64,000 nucleotides of DNA from Moniliella sp. 'wahieum' (taxonomy: Eukaryota > Basidiomycota > Moniliellomycetes > Moniliellales > Moniliellaceae). The stretch lies in the NCBI GenBank assembly GCA_003971905.1, contig RSEE01000166.1:1-64000 (forward strand), read 5' to 3'. The notes below the pieces were generated by a model. The model searched no databases, was not told the origin of the DNA, and saw nothing but the letters and a program-made list of their open reading frames with translations. Positions 55,347-64,000 of this stretch are shown piece by piece. A program made the position numbers and the translations under genes. Position 1 is the first letter of the stretch. Every line of letters starts with the position of its first letter.

Positions 55347-57101
55347 ATGCGTCTCCCTCCGCCTCCGCCGCCGCTCCCGCCCTCGCTCGCTCGCTCTCCA
55401 CCGTCGCACGCACCGTGCCCCCACGCACCCCGCCCCGCCCCCACCCGCTCGCACCCAAGGCCATCGCACCCAGCGCCCCAAGCGCCTCGAGCGCCCCAGC
55501 CCCGGCTGCGCCGCATGCTGCGCCCTCTCTGACCACCCATTCAGCCCGTACCGCCCGTCCATCGCGCTTGGCAGTAAGTTCTGTGCTGAACGATGGGACG
55601 GCGAGCATGGCGCTGCGTACGCCTGGTCTCACTTTCTCGACCCGCATCCGACGGGGCAGAGGGAGGTAGCCAAGACCAACCTGTGCACGGCGGTGCGGGA
55701 TGCGTTGGAGCACACGCTGGCGCGCGACGAGACGAGCTGTGTGTTTGGGGAAGACGTGGCGTTTGGAGGCGTGTTCCGTGCGACGGCTGGGCTGGCGGAA
55801 CGCTATGGCGTGGAACGCGTGTTCAATGTATGTGCCTTTGTCTGGGTTGGAAGAAGGGGGTGGGCACAGGACGCGACAGGAACGGAGTACTGACGCTGGC
55901 GGCCGGGCGAGCAGACGCCACTATGTGAACAGGGCATCGTCGGTTCGGAATCGGGTTGGCTGATATGGGGCAGACGGCGGTGGCGGAGATCCAGTTTGCA
56001 GATTAGTATGTGCCCCCCCCCCCCCTTTCCTTCCTCTGTTGCTGTCCTACAGATCCCTAGGGACAAACGAGATGGGACCAACCTGACCCCTCTTGTGACA
56101 TGTGATAGTATCTTTCCTGCCTTTGACCAGCTCGTCAACGAAGCGGCCAAGTACAACTATCGCTCGGGTGGCCAATTCACCGCGGGCAAGCTCACCATTC
56201 GCTCACCGTGCATGGGCGTAGGGCGTACGTATCTTTCTTTCGGTTGGGTGCATGTACACGCACCGACATGGAAGCTGGGGATGCTGGCTGTGTGGCTGAC
56301 ATGACGCGTGATGGATGGATGGATGGTCGTCGCAGATGGTGCCCTGTACCACTCCCAGTCGGTCGAGCAATTCTTCATGGCCGTACCGGGGCTGAAGGTG
56401 GTGATTCCACGCAGCCCGGTGCAGGCCAAGGGTCTGTTGCTGGCCTCGATCCAAGACCCGAACCCGGTCGTGTTCCTCGAGCCCAAAGCGCTCTACCGTT
56501 CTGCCGTCAGGGAGTCCCGACCGACGCATTCACTCTTCCGCTCAGCACGGCTGAGGTGGTGCGGGAAGGCAAAGACCTAACCCTGATCACGTGGGGTGCG
56601 CCGGTGCACACGTGCGTGGCTGCGGCGGAGCTGTTGGCTCGGCCGTCAGAAGCGCTCAAGGCGCATGTGCCTGCTGCCTGGCCGGGGCAGGTGGAGGTGA
56701 TTGACCTGCGCACCATCCTTCCCTGGGACCGGGACGGAGTGGTGGCCGCGGTGCAGCAGCGACGGGACGCTGTTGGTGGTGCACGAAGCGCCGGTCACCA
56801 TGGCGTCGGAGCCGAGGTGGCGGCGGCGGCAGGAGGACTGCTTCTTGTCGCTGGAAGCGCCGTTGGCCGGGTGGGAGGGTTCGACCTCCGTTCCCGCACA
56901 CCCAGGAGCACTTTTACAAGCCGGATGTGGTGCGCGTGCTGGATGCGGTATGTGCTGTGCGGCCGACAGACGGATGTGGAGGATACTGACCTGACTGGAT
57001 TGGGTGGACAGATGATGCGGACACTGGCGTCTAAGCGTTACAGTCTCGAGCGAGCGGAGCAACCGCAACACGCATGGGGATGGCCCAGGGTAGGACTGTG
57101 A
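55347..57101 (+). CDS. Branched-chain 2-oxoacid dehydrogenase E1 beta subunit, mitochondrial
   Basis: With the alpha subunit, this thiamine-diphosphate enzyme decarboxylates the oxoacids of Leu, Ile and Val. ATG at 55,347 starts a Pro/Ala/Arg/Ser-rich mitochondrial presequence ([17 protein letters not shown]). The mature part begins [40 protein letters not shown] and ERVFN. Introns are at 55,828-55,914, 56,006-56,108, 56,225-56,335 and 56,948-57,011. They join [50 protein letters not shown] and VVRVLDA|MMRTLAS. Between these lie [61 protein letters not shown] and [10 protein letters not shown]. Each block matches the E1 beta family in order. Two or three one-base shifts are present. The exact C-terminus is uncertain (57,101 is the in-frame stop). 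Confidence 0.9.
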
Positions 57102-57289
57102 TGGCATCGTATGATAGAACCGCTCGTTGGTCTCGTCGACAGGTCTCTAGAGGTTCTTTGCTGTGCACAGCAAGCTGAGGTAGCCAGCTTGTCGCCTCAG
57201 GCGAGGGGGAGAGGTGGACAGATGCCACAGGGGTACTGTCATCGTTTGTCGGCACTGCCGTGATACGAGGAGGCAGGACGGACAGCAAG

Positions 57290-57382
57290 GCGAGATAGCG
57301 AAGTGGTCTAACGCGCTGTGTAAGGAATCCCTTCCATAACCGCAGTCCTCCGGGGCGTGGGTTTCGAATCCCACTCTCGTCA
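57290..57382 (+). tRNA. tRNA-Leu, probably AAG anticodon, with short intron
   Basis: A D-arm AGCG..CGCT, an anticodon stem CTGTG/CGCAG split by a short insert that looks like an intron just 3' of the anticodon, a class II variable arm (GTCCTCCGGGGC), a T-arm GTGGG..CCCAC around TTCGAAT and an acceptor pair CGAGA/TCTCG make this a class II tRNA. The anticodon loop reads TAAGG, which fits Leu(AAG) if one T is missing. The T-loop has one extra T and the 5' acceptor strand lacks one base, the same type of one-base differences seen in the protein genes. TCTTTT follows as a Pol III terminator. It could also be a pseudo-tRNA. Confidence 0.65.
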
Positions 57383-57696
57383 TCTTTTGTTGCTGTGGTG
57401 GGCCCCTGCTGCGCCCCCCGCCGCCCTGCCCAGCCCCGCTTTGGGCACTCCGATCCAAGCGAAACTGTCCCGTGCTCGTCAGCAGGTGGGTGCGTATCCG
57501 CCCGGTAGCACAGCCACCGCCTGCGCAGCACAGACACAAACCGTATCATATATCACCCTGAATAATTCCGAGCCCCCATGGACGGATTTCCCAGGCGTTG
57601 CAAGCGTCCTCGCGAGCGGGTGGCTCTTTGGCGTTTGCTCTTTCGCCCCCAGGCATAACCCTCGCACCTCACTTCTGGTTCGCTCTTTCCAACCCC
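57383..57696. other. Upstream region of LDAH-like gene
   Basis: About 310 bp between the tRNA and the hydrolase gene, containing the Pol III terminator and presumably the hydrolase promoter. No other feature is seen. Confidence 0.4.
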
Positions 57697-59178
57697 ATGG
57701 CAAGCAAAGGTCTCTTGGGCGGGCTGTCGTTGCCGCTGGTAACCGTGCGAGGGGGCGGAGGCGCTCTGGTGGCCGTGTGTCGGCGCCCGCGGCAGTCCTG
57801 CGGTGGCCCAGCGGCCGAACCTGTTCCTGCTCCTTGTCCCCGGCAACCCCGGTCTGCCGAGCTACTACCTGGACTACCTCTCCGCCTGCACGCCCATCCC
57901 TGCTCCAAGGCCGCGTGGAGATTTTGGCCGTGGGACATGTGGGCCACACGGCGCTGCCGCGGACGGTACCTCGGTCGAAGCCGGTGCGGTGCTGCTCGTT
58001 GCAAGACCAGATCCAGCACAAAGTCCGCATTGTCGATCGCATTCGTGCCACCTACCCGCGTCTGGGCGCGGGGGAGCCAGGAGAGGAGGTGGAGGTGGTG
58101 CTGTGTGGCCACAGTGTGGGCGCGTACATGCTGCTCGAGATACTGAAACAACGCGCAGCGCAGTTGGATGGCCTGCATCTGCTCTTCCCGACCGTTGCCC
58201 ATATTGGTTCGGCACCCAATGCGCCCGGGATCCGAGTACGTGTTGGCTGGCCGGCCTCCTTCCCAGCTGGTCTTTCTCGTCCTTCAACCCGTGCTGAGAG
58301 CGAGGAGACGCCGAGCCTGGCCCAGCCGCGGTTTCGTACTGACTCTGTGCTCTTCGTTTCGTTTCTCCCAGGTTCTTGCGTCTTGGCCCTTCCGGCAGAT
58401 CGCGCAGGGCTTCTGCCTGCTTCTCAGTGTGCTGCCCTTTTATTGGCTTGCCGTGTTGGTGCATTGGATTACGGGGCAATCGCTGACGCCCAGTGCGGCC
58501 GAGACGACAGCGACGCTGCTTTCGACGCCCGGGGCCGTTACCAACGCGTTGCGAATGGCGCTGGAGGAGTTTGACGAGATTGGGGATGTACCCGCCGAGA
58601 CGATTGAGGCACTGCTGACATTTACCCACCCGTCTCTTGCGCCCGGGACGACGCCGGCCCGACGCAAGGCCGGTGTGGTTCGTAGCTATTGGGCCGCTGG
58701 CGATCGGGACCATTGGGTTCCCGAGTGGATCCGGACACATTCAGAGCAAGTGCTCAAGTTGTTGCCGACGCGCGTACACCCCCGTTCATGTACCTGCGCA
58801 TGTCGCTGGCGTTCCGGACGAGGAGAGCGAGGCGATTGTGCAGGCGCTGACGCACGAGGAGGGGGAGCAGGTGGTCGCCAGCACAAAGGCGAAGGACAGC
58901 ACAAGTGCCACCCCCCGCACCGCGCACGACGTGGACGAGGAAGGCGAGCAGTTGCCGGTTCGGACGGCCACGGTGTGTGAGGTGGGGATGCCGCATGCGT
59001 TCTGCCTGGAGTGTGAGTCTAGTGGCGTGCCGAGGGAGGAAGGGGGCGGGGAGGAAAAGGCGAAAGCGGGGCGTGAGAGTGCTGACTATCTTCTGTCTCC
59101 TACGCGGCAGATTCGGCGGAGATGGCGCGCATCTCGGCGCATTGGTTGGCCTACGACCATGGTCTGGTAGACAAGTAA
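57697..59178 (+). CDS. Lipid-droplet-associated hydrolase (LDAH family)
   Basis: This is an alpha/beta-hydrolase of the LDAH family, proposed to act on sterol esters or other lipids at lipid droplets. ATG at 57,697 gives MASKGLLGGLSLPLVTV. The domain follows: LFLLLVPGNPGLPSYYLDYL, VEILAVGHVGHT, LQDQIQHKVRIVDRI, the nucleophile elbow VVLCGHSVGAYMLLEIL and LLFPTVAHIGSAPNAPG. An intron at 58,236-58,371 joins GIR to VLASWPFRQIAQGF. Then come two hydrophobic segments (LLLSVLPFYWLAVLVHWI), ALRMALEEFDEIGD and a DRDHWVPEW block with the acid residue. Near the C-terminus VGMPHAFCLE joins YSAEMARISAHWLAYDHGLV across 59,013-59,110, supplying the catalytic His, and TAA is at 59,176-59,178. A Ser, an Asp and a His in the expected places suggest activity. 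About three one-base shifts occur. Confidence 0.85.
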
Positions 59179-60081
59179 GGATGGAGCAGGTCGCCTTGAC
59201 GGAGCGGGGGCGGGCTCCCCTGATGGACCTAATTGTTTCGTTCCGGTTCTGCCGCTTCCATCTTTTCCATCAAGGTCGTGACGGACGTGGCGCCGATCCC
59301 TGCTAAGATTCACTGGCAAGCGCGCCTAAAGAGATGAAGGTGGTGCCGGATAAGCAGTACGTGTATGCGCCCCCGACACGTGAGGACAACCACAATGCGA
59401 TTCTTGATGGCTGTACCTCCCCCTCTGTGCGGGTTAGCGCGAACAGTGCAATGGAGTGTCAATCTAGCCCCCGTCCCCCTCAAGTCTCATCGTCAGAAGC
59501 TACCTATAAATTGCTAGGAAGCGGTGCTATGCTGGGCTGGGGGAGAAGGTAATCCGGTCGTAACTAGAACGAAGGAGCGCGCTCTGCGGTGGGTGTAGTG
59601 GATAGAGGTCGCCGGAGATACAAGGAGCAGGTTTAGCATGGGGTTCAGACACGGTCGTGCGCATCTGTTCCAACTGGATAGGGTCGCAGAGGACCAGATG
59701 GGATACAGACAGTTGTCCGCGCACGATCAGGATCATGTGCGGGAGAAAGATCGGGACAGAAGAAACAGAGTGGGGCGAAGAAGAAAAGAATGCCAGACCT
59801 TTCCCTCTTGGCCAGTTCACGTGGGAGCGGCGAATTTAGGACAACGCGGGCGCACCCAACTTCATCACGACGGTATCTGCTTTCCCCCCTTTCCTGCCAC
59901 CCGGTCGGCCCACGCACCAGGGCAGAAACATCGGTTCAACGCTCGGGGATTCTGTGCTGCGGTGCGACGAACCCAGTGTGCAGAGGACGATACGACCAAT
60001 TGCGCGTCCCAGCCCGCAGCCTAGACGGGAAAGGAGACACGTGAAAAGGAGAAGCAGATCGACCTTCCCCCATAGTTTGGT
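59179..60081. other. Convergent intergenic region, LDAH-like / small unknown gene
   Basis: About 900 bp. No gene can be supported. Open frames here lack domain character. Confidence 0.4.
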
Positions 60082-60832
60082 CTACCACGTCTGCATATGC
60101 TCGTCCGCGCCCCTGGAGATGGGGGTGGACGCTGGAACGGGAGCAGGAGTAGGAGCAGAAGCAGACAGGAGCAGGAGCAGGAGGGGCGTGGTCCGGCTCA
60201 TCGCTGTACCCAGCCACGAGAGCAGACCATTGCTGGTCAGGGGCAAGGGCGTGGAGCTGTTCGGGGGCGAGTTTGCTCTTGCTCTGGCTGTCTGCCGTTG
60301 CCCGGGCAGGGTAGGGCGGGCGAGGCGCAGCGCCGTTGGGCGGGATGGCGTGTGCTGGCGGAGGGAAGGCAGCATGCTCTGCCTCCAGTGGATCATGGGG
60401 ATCGGCGGCAGATCGATCTGGCGCGGGTTGCCACCAAAGCCATAGTACTCGTCGGAGAAGCGGGCCACCTGCCACCTGTGAGGCCATCAGTCAGTCAGTC
60501 AGTTGCTCCGCCCGGACGACGGCCCTATCACAGCGGGCCGCAGGCCCGGTGTTGTCTTTTTCCCCCGAGGCCAAGCAAAACAGGGGGTGGACACGCACAT
60601 GCCGGTCGCTGCGTCCCATTGGGGGCCGCGTTGGGCGCGGGCCCAGACCAACAGCGAGTTCCACTCGGCGGCAGAGATGTAAGGCTGGGCGTCGGGCGCA
60701 GAGGCGGCGGCGGCCTTCCATGGTGGGGGCGGATCAAGAGGGTCCGGTGGGCGGAGGCGGGGCGGGTGCGCCGCGGGCAAGAACAGGGGCGCGGACGATG
60801 AGCTCGCGTGCGGGGGCCAAGGTGGGCGCCAT
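60082..60832 (-). CDS. Small unrecognised protein, two exons
   Basis: I do not recognise the family. The first in-frame ATG, at 60,832, gives MAPTLAPARELIVRAPVLAR. Upstream in the same frame, without an ATG, a hydrophobic stretch (AALALALVFALALPP) suggests the real start is further left and that the protein has a signal anchor. Next come AAEWNSLLVWARAQRGPQWD and AATG, joined by an intron at 60,598-60,476 (GTGCGT..CACAG) to MWQVARFSDEYYGFGGNP, RQIDLPPIPMIHWRQSMLP and then a low-complexity Pro/Thr/Leu-rich end at 60,082. The Trp/Tyr/Gly-rich core and the in-phase splice make it look like a real conserved protein. It is divergently transcribed from MIA40, so a mitochondrial link is possible but unproven. 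Confidence 0.55.
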
Positions 60833-61116
60833 GGCGGGCGGCAAGGCGAGGGCGAAGACGAGGGCGAGGGCGAGGGCTGCGTTCCCCGCCAGCCGACGCG
60901 ACGGGCGGAAGCAGATGGAGGGCAGGCGCACGCGAGTCACGTGACCAGGCCGGCTTAACTCCGTCCTTGCCACCCAGGCACGGGGGCTGTGTGGAAGTTA
61001 GCCCGTACGCGTAAGCCCGGGTAGCGCCGGCTGGCTGCGCTGGCACCTAACCGTCTGCTCCCGGCGGCTTCTTGGTGGGGCTTGCTTGGCCTGCCCCCAC
61101 CGCCCGTGTCTGCGCC
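60833..61116. promoter_or_regulatory. Bidirectional promoter region, small unknown gene / MIA40
   Basis: 284 bp between divergent start codons, or less if the minus-strand gene begins upstream of 60,832. It is GC-rich and no TATA box is seen. Confidence 0.4.
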
Positions 61117-62034
61117 ATGCTCGCCCCCCTCCGCGCCGCCCTGCGTCCGTCGCTCGCACACGGCGTCCGCGCTGTGTCCACCGCCGCCGCCACCCGCCCC
61201 GCTGCCGCCGCCACCGCCCGCTGGTCCGCCGCCGCTGCCACGGTCGCCCTCGCTGCCACGGGCCTCTACCGCCGCGGCGCCCCCGCTGCACCTCGAGGGC
61301 CGCTCCAGCTACGACCAGCGTCTCTCCCACATCACCCGCGCCGCCGCCGCCGCCGCGCCGCAGCAGCAGGAAGAGTCCTACACCCACCCCTCGTCCAGCG
61401 CCAACGCGCCCCCCCGTCGCAAGACGTACCACGAGCGGATTGCGATCATCAATGAGTCTGAGCAGACCGTCGATCAGTTCTCCGTGGAGGGACAAGGTAT
61501 GTTACTATCCCCCTCTGACTGCGTCTCTCGTGACGCGTGACCGGGACGAAACTGACTTCGTCAAATCCGAAATCCGCAATGCTAGATGCCGAGGCGGTCG
61601 AGGAGGTGGCCGAAGCTATTGTCGACGCCGAACTGGCTACCTTGAAGGCCGAGGCCGAGGCTGCCTTGTCGGACGAGCCTCAGTCGGCGGCGTTTGACCC
61701 GCTTACGGGCCAGATCAACTGGGACTGCCCTTGCCTCGGTGGCATGGCCCACGGCCCGTGTGGGGAAGAGTTCAAGTTGGCGTTCAGCTGCTTTGTGTTT
61801 AGTGAGGCCGAGCCCAAGGGGATCAACTGTGTGGACAAGTTCCAAAACATGCAGACCTGCTTCCGCAAGCACCCCGATGTCTATGCCGAGGAGATTTCCG
61901 ACGATGAAGAGGCCTCGCGTGCGGCTCAAGCCGAGGCGGAAGCCGAGGCCGAGACCCCCCTCCACATAAGACCTGCATGCCCCACCCCAAATAACACACA
62001 CCACTCGTTGCCTCTAATTGTGCCCACGTCTTGA
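61117..62034 (+). CDS. MIA40: MIA40/TIM40 mitochondrial intermembrane-space oxidoreductase
   Basis: Mia40 imports and oxidatively folds twin-cysteine proteins in the mitochondrial intermembrane space. ATG at 61,117 ([20 protein letters not shown]) opens an Ala/Arg-rich presequence, then a membrane segment ([18 protein letters not shown]), as in fungal Mia40, which is inner-membrane anchored. A linker ([19 protein letters not shown]) crosses an intron at 61,497-61,585 to [20 protein letters not shown]. The core is [15 protein letters not shown] with the redox-active CPC motif, then the twin CX9C motifs [11 protein letters not shown] and [11 protein letters not shown], followed by [12 protein letters not shown] and an acidic Ala/Glu tail. 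All functional cysteines are present. One frame shift lies between the membrane segment and the linker; the last few residues before 62,034 are uncertain. Confidence 0.93.
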
Positions 62035-63276
62035 ACTGTTCTTCCAATGCTGACGCGCTGATGGTGCAGCGTGGATTGGAGAACCAAAAGCTGTTCAACA
62101 GGCTGTTGCCTGGAAAAATGTGATGCTTTGACAGCAAAGACGGAATGGGCGAAGCAAGGCGTTGTAGCCCAGGAATTAGTTGCGATTAGAAGGAAACTTC
62201 TTGTAGTCGGGGGGACGCTGCAGCCTCAAAAACAGTCAGTGAGGAATCGCGTCAGGAGGGGAGTTGGAATGTGTAGGTTCTCCTGTTGCTTGGATGTTTG
62301 GTCGACTACAAATATACCCCCACGGCGAGTAAAGCTCAGGCCCGAGACTATGGGGCAGACAACCCCATGGGTTAACGACTGCACTGGGTGAGGGGGCCTG
62401 GCCCAGGACCAGTTCGCTGGGATCACCGTCAAAGCAAAAGAGAAAACGGGCTAAGTACCATTCGTGAGGGCCCGAGAAGAAAATTGGGGGAACAGCACGA
62501 GTTCCCGCGCCTGCAGTGTTTCCCAGGTGACCACGAATGAGCCACTATCCCAGCGGAGAAGGCGGCACAGTTATGCACGTTGTCTCCTTGTCCTTGTCCT
62601 TGGTCTTCTTGAGCGTCTAATCGGCTGGGCATCCGCACTGCGAGAAAGAGCCCAAGTCGCACGCAAAGTACATTTCCTTGAGCGAAACAAGAGGCTGCGA
62701 GCAACAAGAGAGATACAGAGATGAAGAAGCAAGCAGATACCCTCGCTGGCCTTGCAGCGATCCAGACTACTAAGCTACAGCTACTCGGCGCAGCCCATCA
62801 AGCACGTACTCGGACTGCGCCTACGGGCGGAGCCCCCTCTTGCCATGTGCGAACGCGGTACGCTGACCGGGCGTGAGGCAGGCTGGTCCAGTACCCGGGG
62901 TGTACCGCGGCATACCAACCTCCCGCGACCCGCATCCATCCTCTGCCTTGGCATACGCTCCCCCCACAACCAAAACAGCCCAGTCCGCCTCCTCCTCCTC
63001 CCCCCACCACCACTAACACACACCTAAGCTATAGACGAGCATGCCACACCCAATCTCATCTCGCGTCTCGTGAGTGGGATTAACGACCAAACATTCATCC
63101 AGGCCGGCCAATCTTACCCCTGATAACAGGATAGGCGGTGTTTCTGCCTCATTTTACCGTATATGGTGCCGTCCGCTCTCGGCATGGCAGCACCAACCGC
63201 AGCACGTAGCAGTAGGAGGAGGAGGAGCAAAAACGAACGCGCGGAAAGCAGGTCGGTCACTACTGTGCAGGGCGAC
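62035..63276. other. Intergenic region, MIA40 / small conserved gene
   Basis: About 1.2 kb between convergent genes. I see no gene, repeat or RNA feature that I can support. Confidence 0.4.
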
Positions 63277-63823
63277 TTATTGAGGCGTGTCCGTCTCTGT
63301 CTTCCCGTCCTCTTCGCGCAGCTGAGCGACACGGAGCTGGTTGCGTTTGCCCAGCACGCGCAGCGTGCGCTCCCGCTCCAGCTCGGTCATCTTGGCCCAG
63401 TTCTCGATCCTCGAGAGGGTCTGTGGGTATGGGTATGGGCACGGGGGCGAGGCAAGGCAAGGCAGGAGAAGGCAAAGGTCAGGGTACGATCGTTCGTGAA
63501 CCACACCATACGCTGGCAAGGCCACCAACAAAGGTGGCAAGCAGGATGGAGCAAGCACGTACCCCATTGGAGTTGACGACGAGCGGGCCGAGCTGGTCAA
63601 ACTTGAGGTTGGCCGAGCCGGAAGACAAGTCGAGCTGCTGCGCATCGGACGGGTGCTCTGGGGAGGCTCAATGTACCCGCTCACGTGCTGCGGTGTTTCG
63701 TCCGGTGCGGATGGCATGGGAGGCAAGAGGCAAGAGGCGGCTGGAAGGGGCTGAGCGGGGCCTGAGCAGGCGGAGGCAGTTCAGTTGAACGTTGAGGGCG
63801 GGGAGGACGGGGGCCACTGGCAT
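63277..63823 (-). CDS. Small conserved fungal protein of unknown function
   Basis: ATG at 63,823 starts MPVAPVLPALNVQLNCLRLL and an Arg/Ser-rich stretch (RPRSAPSSRLLPLASHAIRT) with the look of a mitochondrial presequence. A short probable intron (about 36 bp, GTGAGC..CCCAG, near 63,690) leads to HPSDAQQLDLSSGSANLKFD and LGPLVVNSNG, and an intron at 63,562-63,421 (GTACGT..CACAG) leads to TLSRIENWAKMTELERERTL and RVLGKRNQLRVAQL, ending DGKTETDTPQ. The block LGPLVVNSNGTLSRIENW with MTELERERTLRVLGKRN is, as I recall, shared by small proteins across fungi. No enzyme motif is visible. The presequence suggests a mitochondrial place, but that is inference. Confidence 0.72.
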
Positions 63824-64000
63824 TGGGGCCGTGGCGAAACAGACGACAGACTGGGTCAACGCAAAGACTGCAATGTTCAGATGAATGGTTCAACATCCGA
63901 ACCACACACGCACGCACACGCTCTACTTCTCCTGCCGCGTCGATGACTTGGCTTGCGTGAGGAATGAATTTCTGTCGCCTAATACGTGCTTTTGCATCTA
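63824..64000. other. Upstream region of small conserved gene, window end
   Basis: 177 bp to the window edge. It contains ACGCACACGC-type repeats near 63,905 and presumably the promoter of the minus-strand gene. Confidence 0.4.

Noticed and set aside
57290-57382. tRNA-Ser
   Set aside because: The variable arm is class II, but the loop TAAGG and the overall arms fit Leu(AAG) better than any Ser anticodon. The call is still tentative.

Overview
This window is nuclear DNA of a filamentous or yeast-like fungus. A basidiomycete is my best guess. The evidence is the fungal gene set (velvet factor, SHR3, Cdc4-type myosin light chain, MIA40, HSF, SigF-like NTF2 protein), short GT..AG introns of about 50-140 bp with GTRNGT donors, and closely packed genes on both strands. 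Assigning it below phylum is inference.

The left part (1 to about 20.7 kb) is an accessory region. It holds a 2-kb minisatellite of ~40-bp units, a very young Ty1/copia element, an unrecognised multi-exon gene, a SAM-dependent methyltransferase gene converging on a velvet-family regulator gene, a solo LTR with perfect target-site duplication, and a decayed Ty3/gypsy fragment. Intergenic stretches are rich in short palindromic motifs built on AGCTTGAAG and CCTCAGG.

The right part (20.7-64 kb) is compact housekeeping sequence. In order: UBP12/USP4-like deubiquitinase (-), flavin-reductase-like protein (-), NSE1 (+), zinc-ribbon/LysM protein (-), histone H1 (+), SHR3 (-), ELP2 with an embedded phosphopantetheine adenylyltransferase (PPAT) domain (-), Cdc4-like light chain (+), WBP1/OST48 (+), a membrane protein (-), an ankyrin/CCCH zinc-finger protein (-), an R3HCC1L-like protein (-), a SigF-like NTF2 protein (-), an HSF-type transcription factor (-), a gene-poor 4-kb block, branched-chain ketoacid dehydrogenase E1 beta (+), a tRNA-Leu, an LDAH-like lipid-droplet hydrolase (+), a small unknown protein (-), MIA40 (+) and a small conserved fungal protein (-).

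Almost every conserved gene changes reading frame by one base at several points, often in homopolymers, while conserved residues and splice sites are kept. I read this as uncorrected consensus indels, not mass pseudogenisation. CDS spans are therefore given from first to last recognised codon and cross these shifts and the introns.

The observation I find most interesting is at 33,500-36,988. A whole PPAT domain with its catalytic motif and its own intron sits inside the ELP2 coding region, in the same orientation. I see no start codon of its own at its beginning and no stop before ELP2 resumes. If real, it would physically join CoA biosynthesis to the acetyl-CoA-using Elongator complex.
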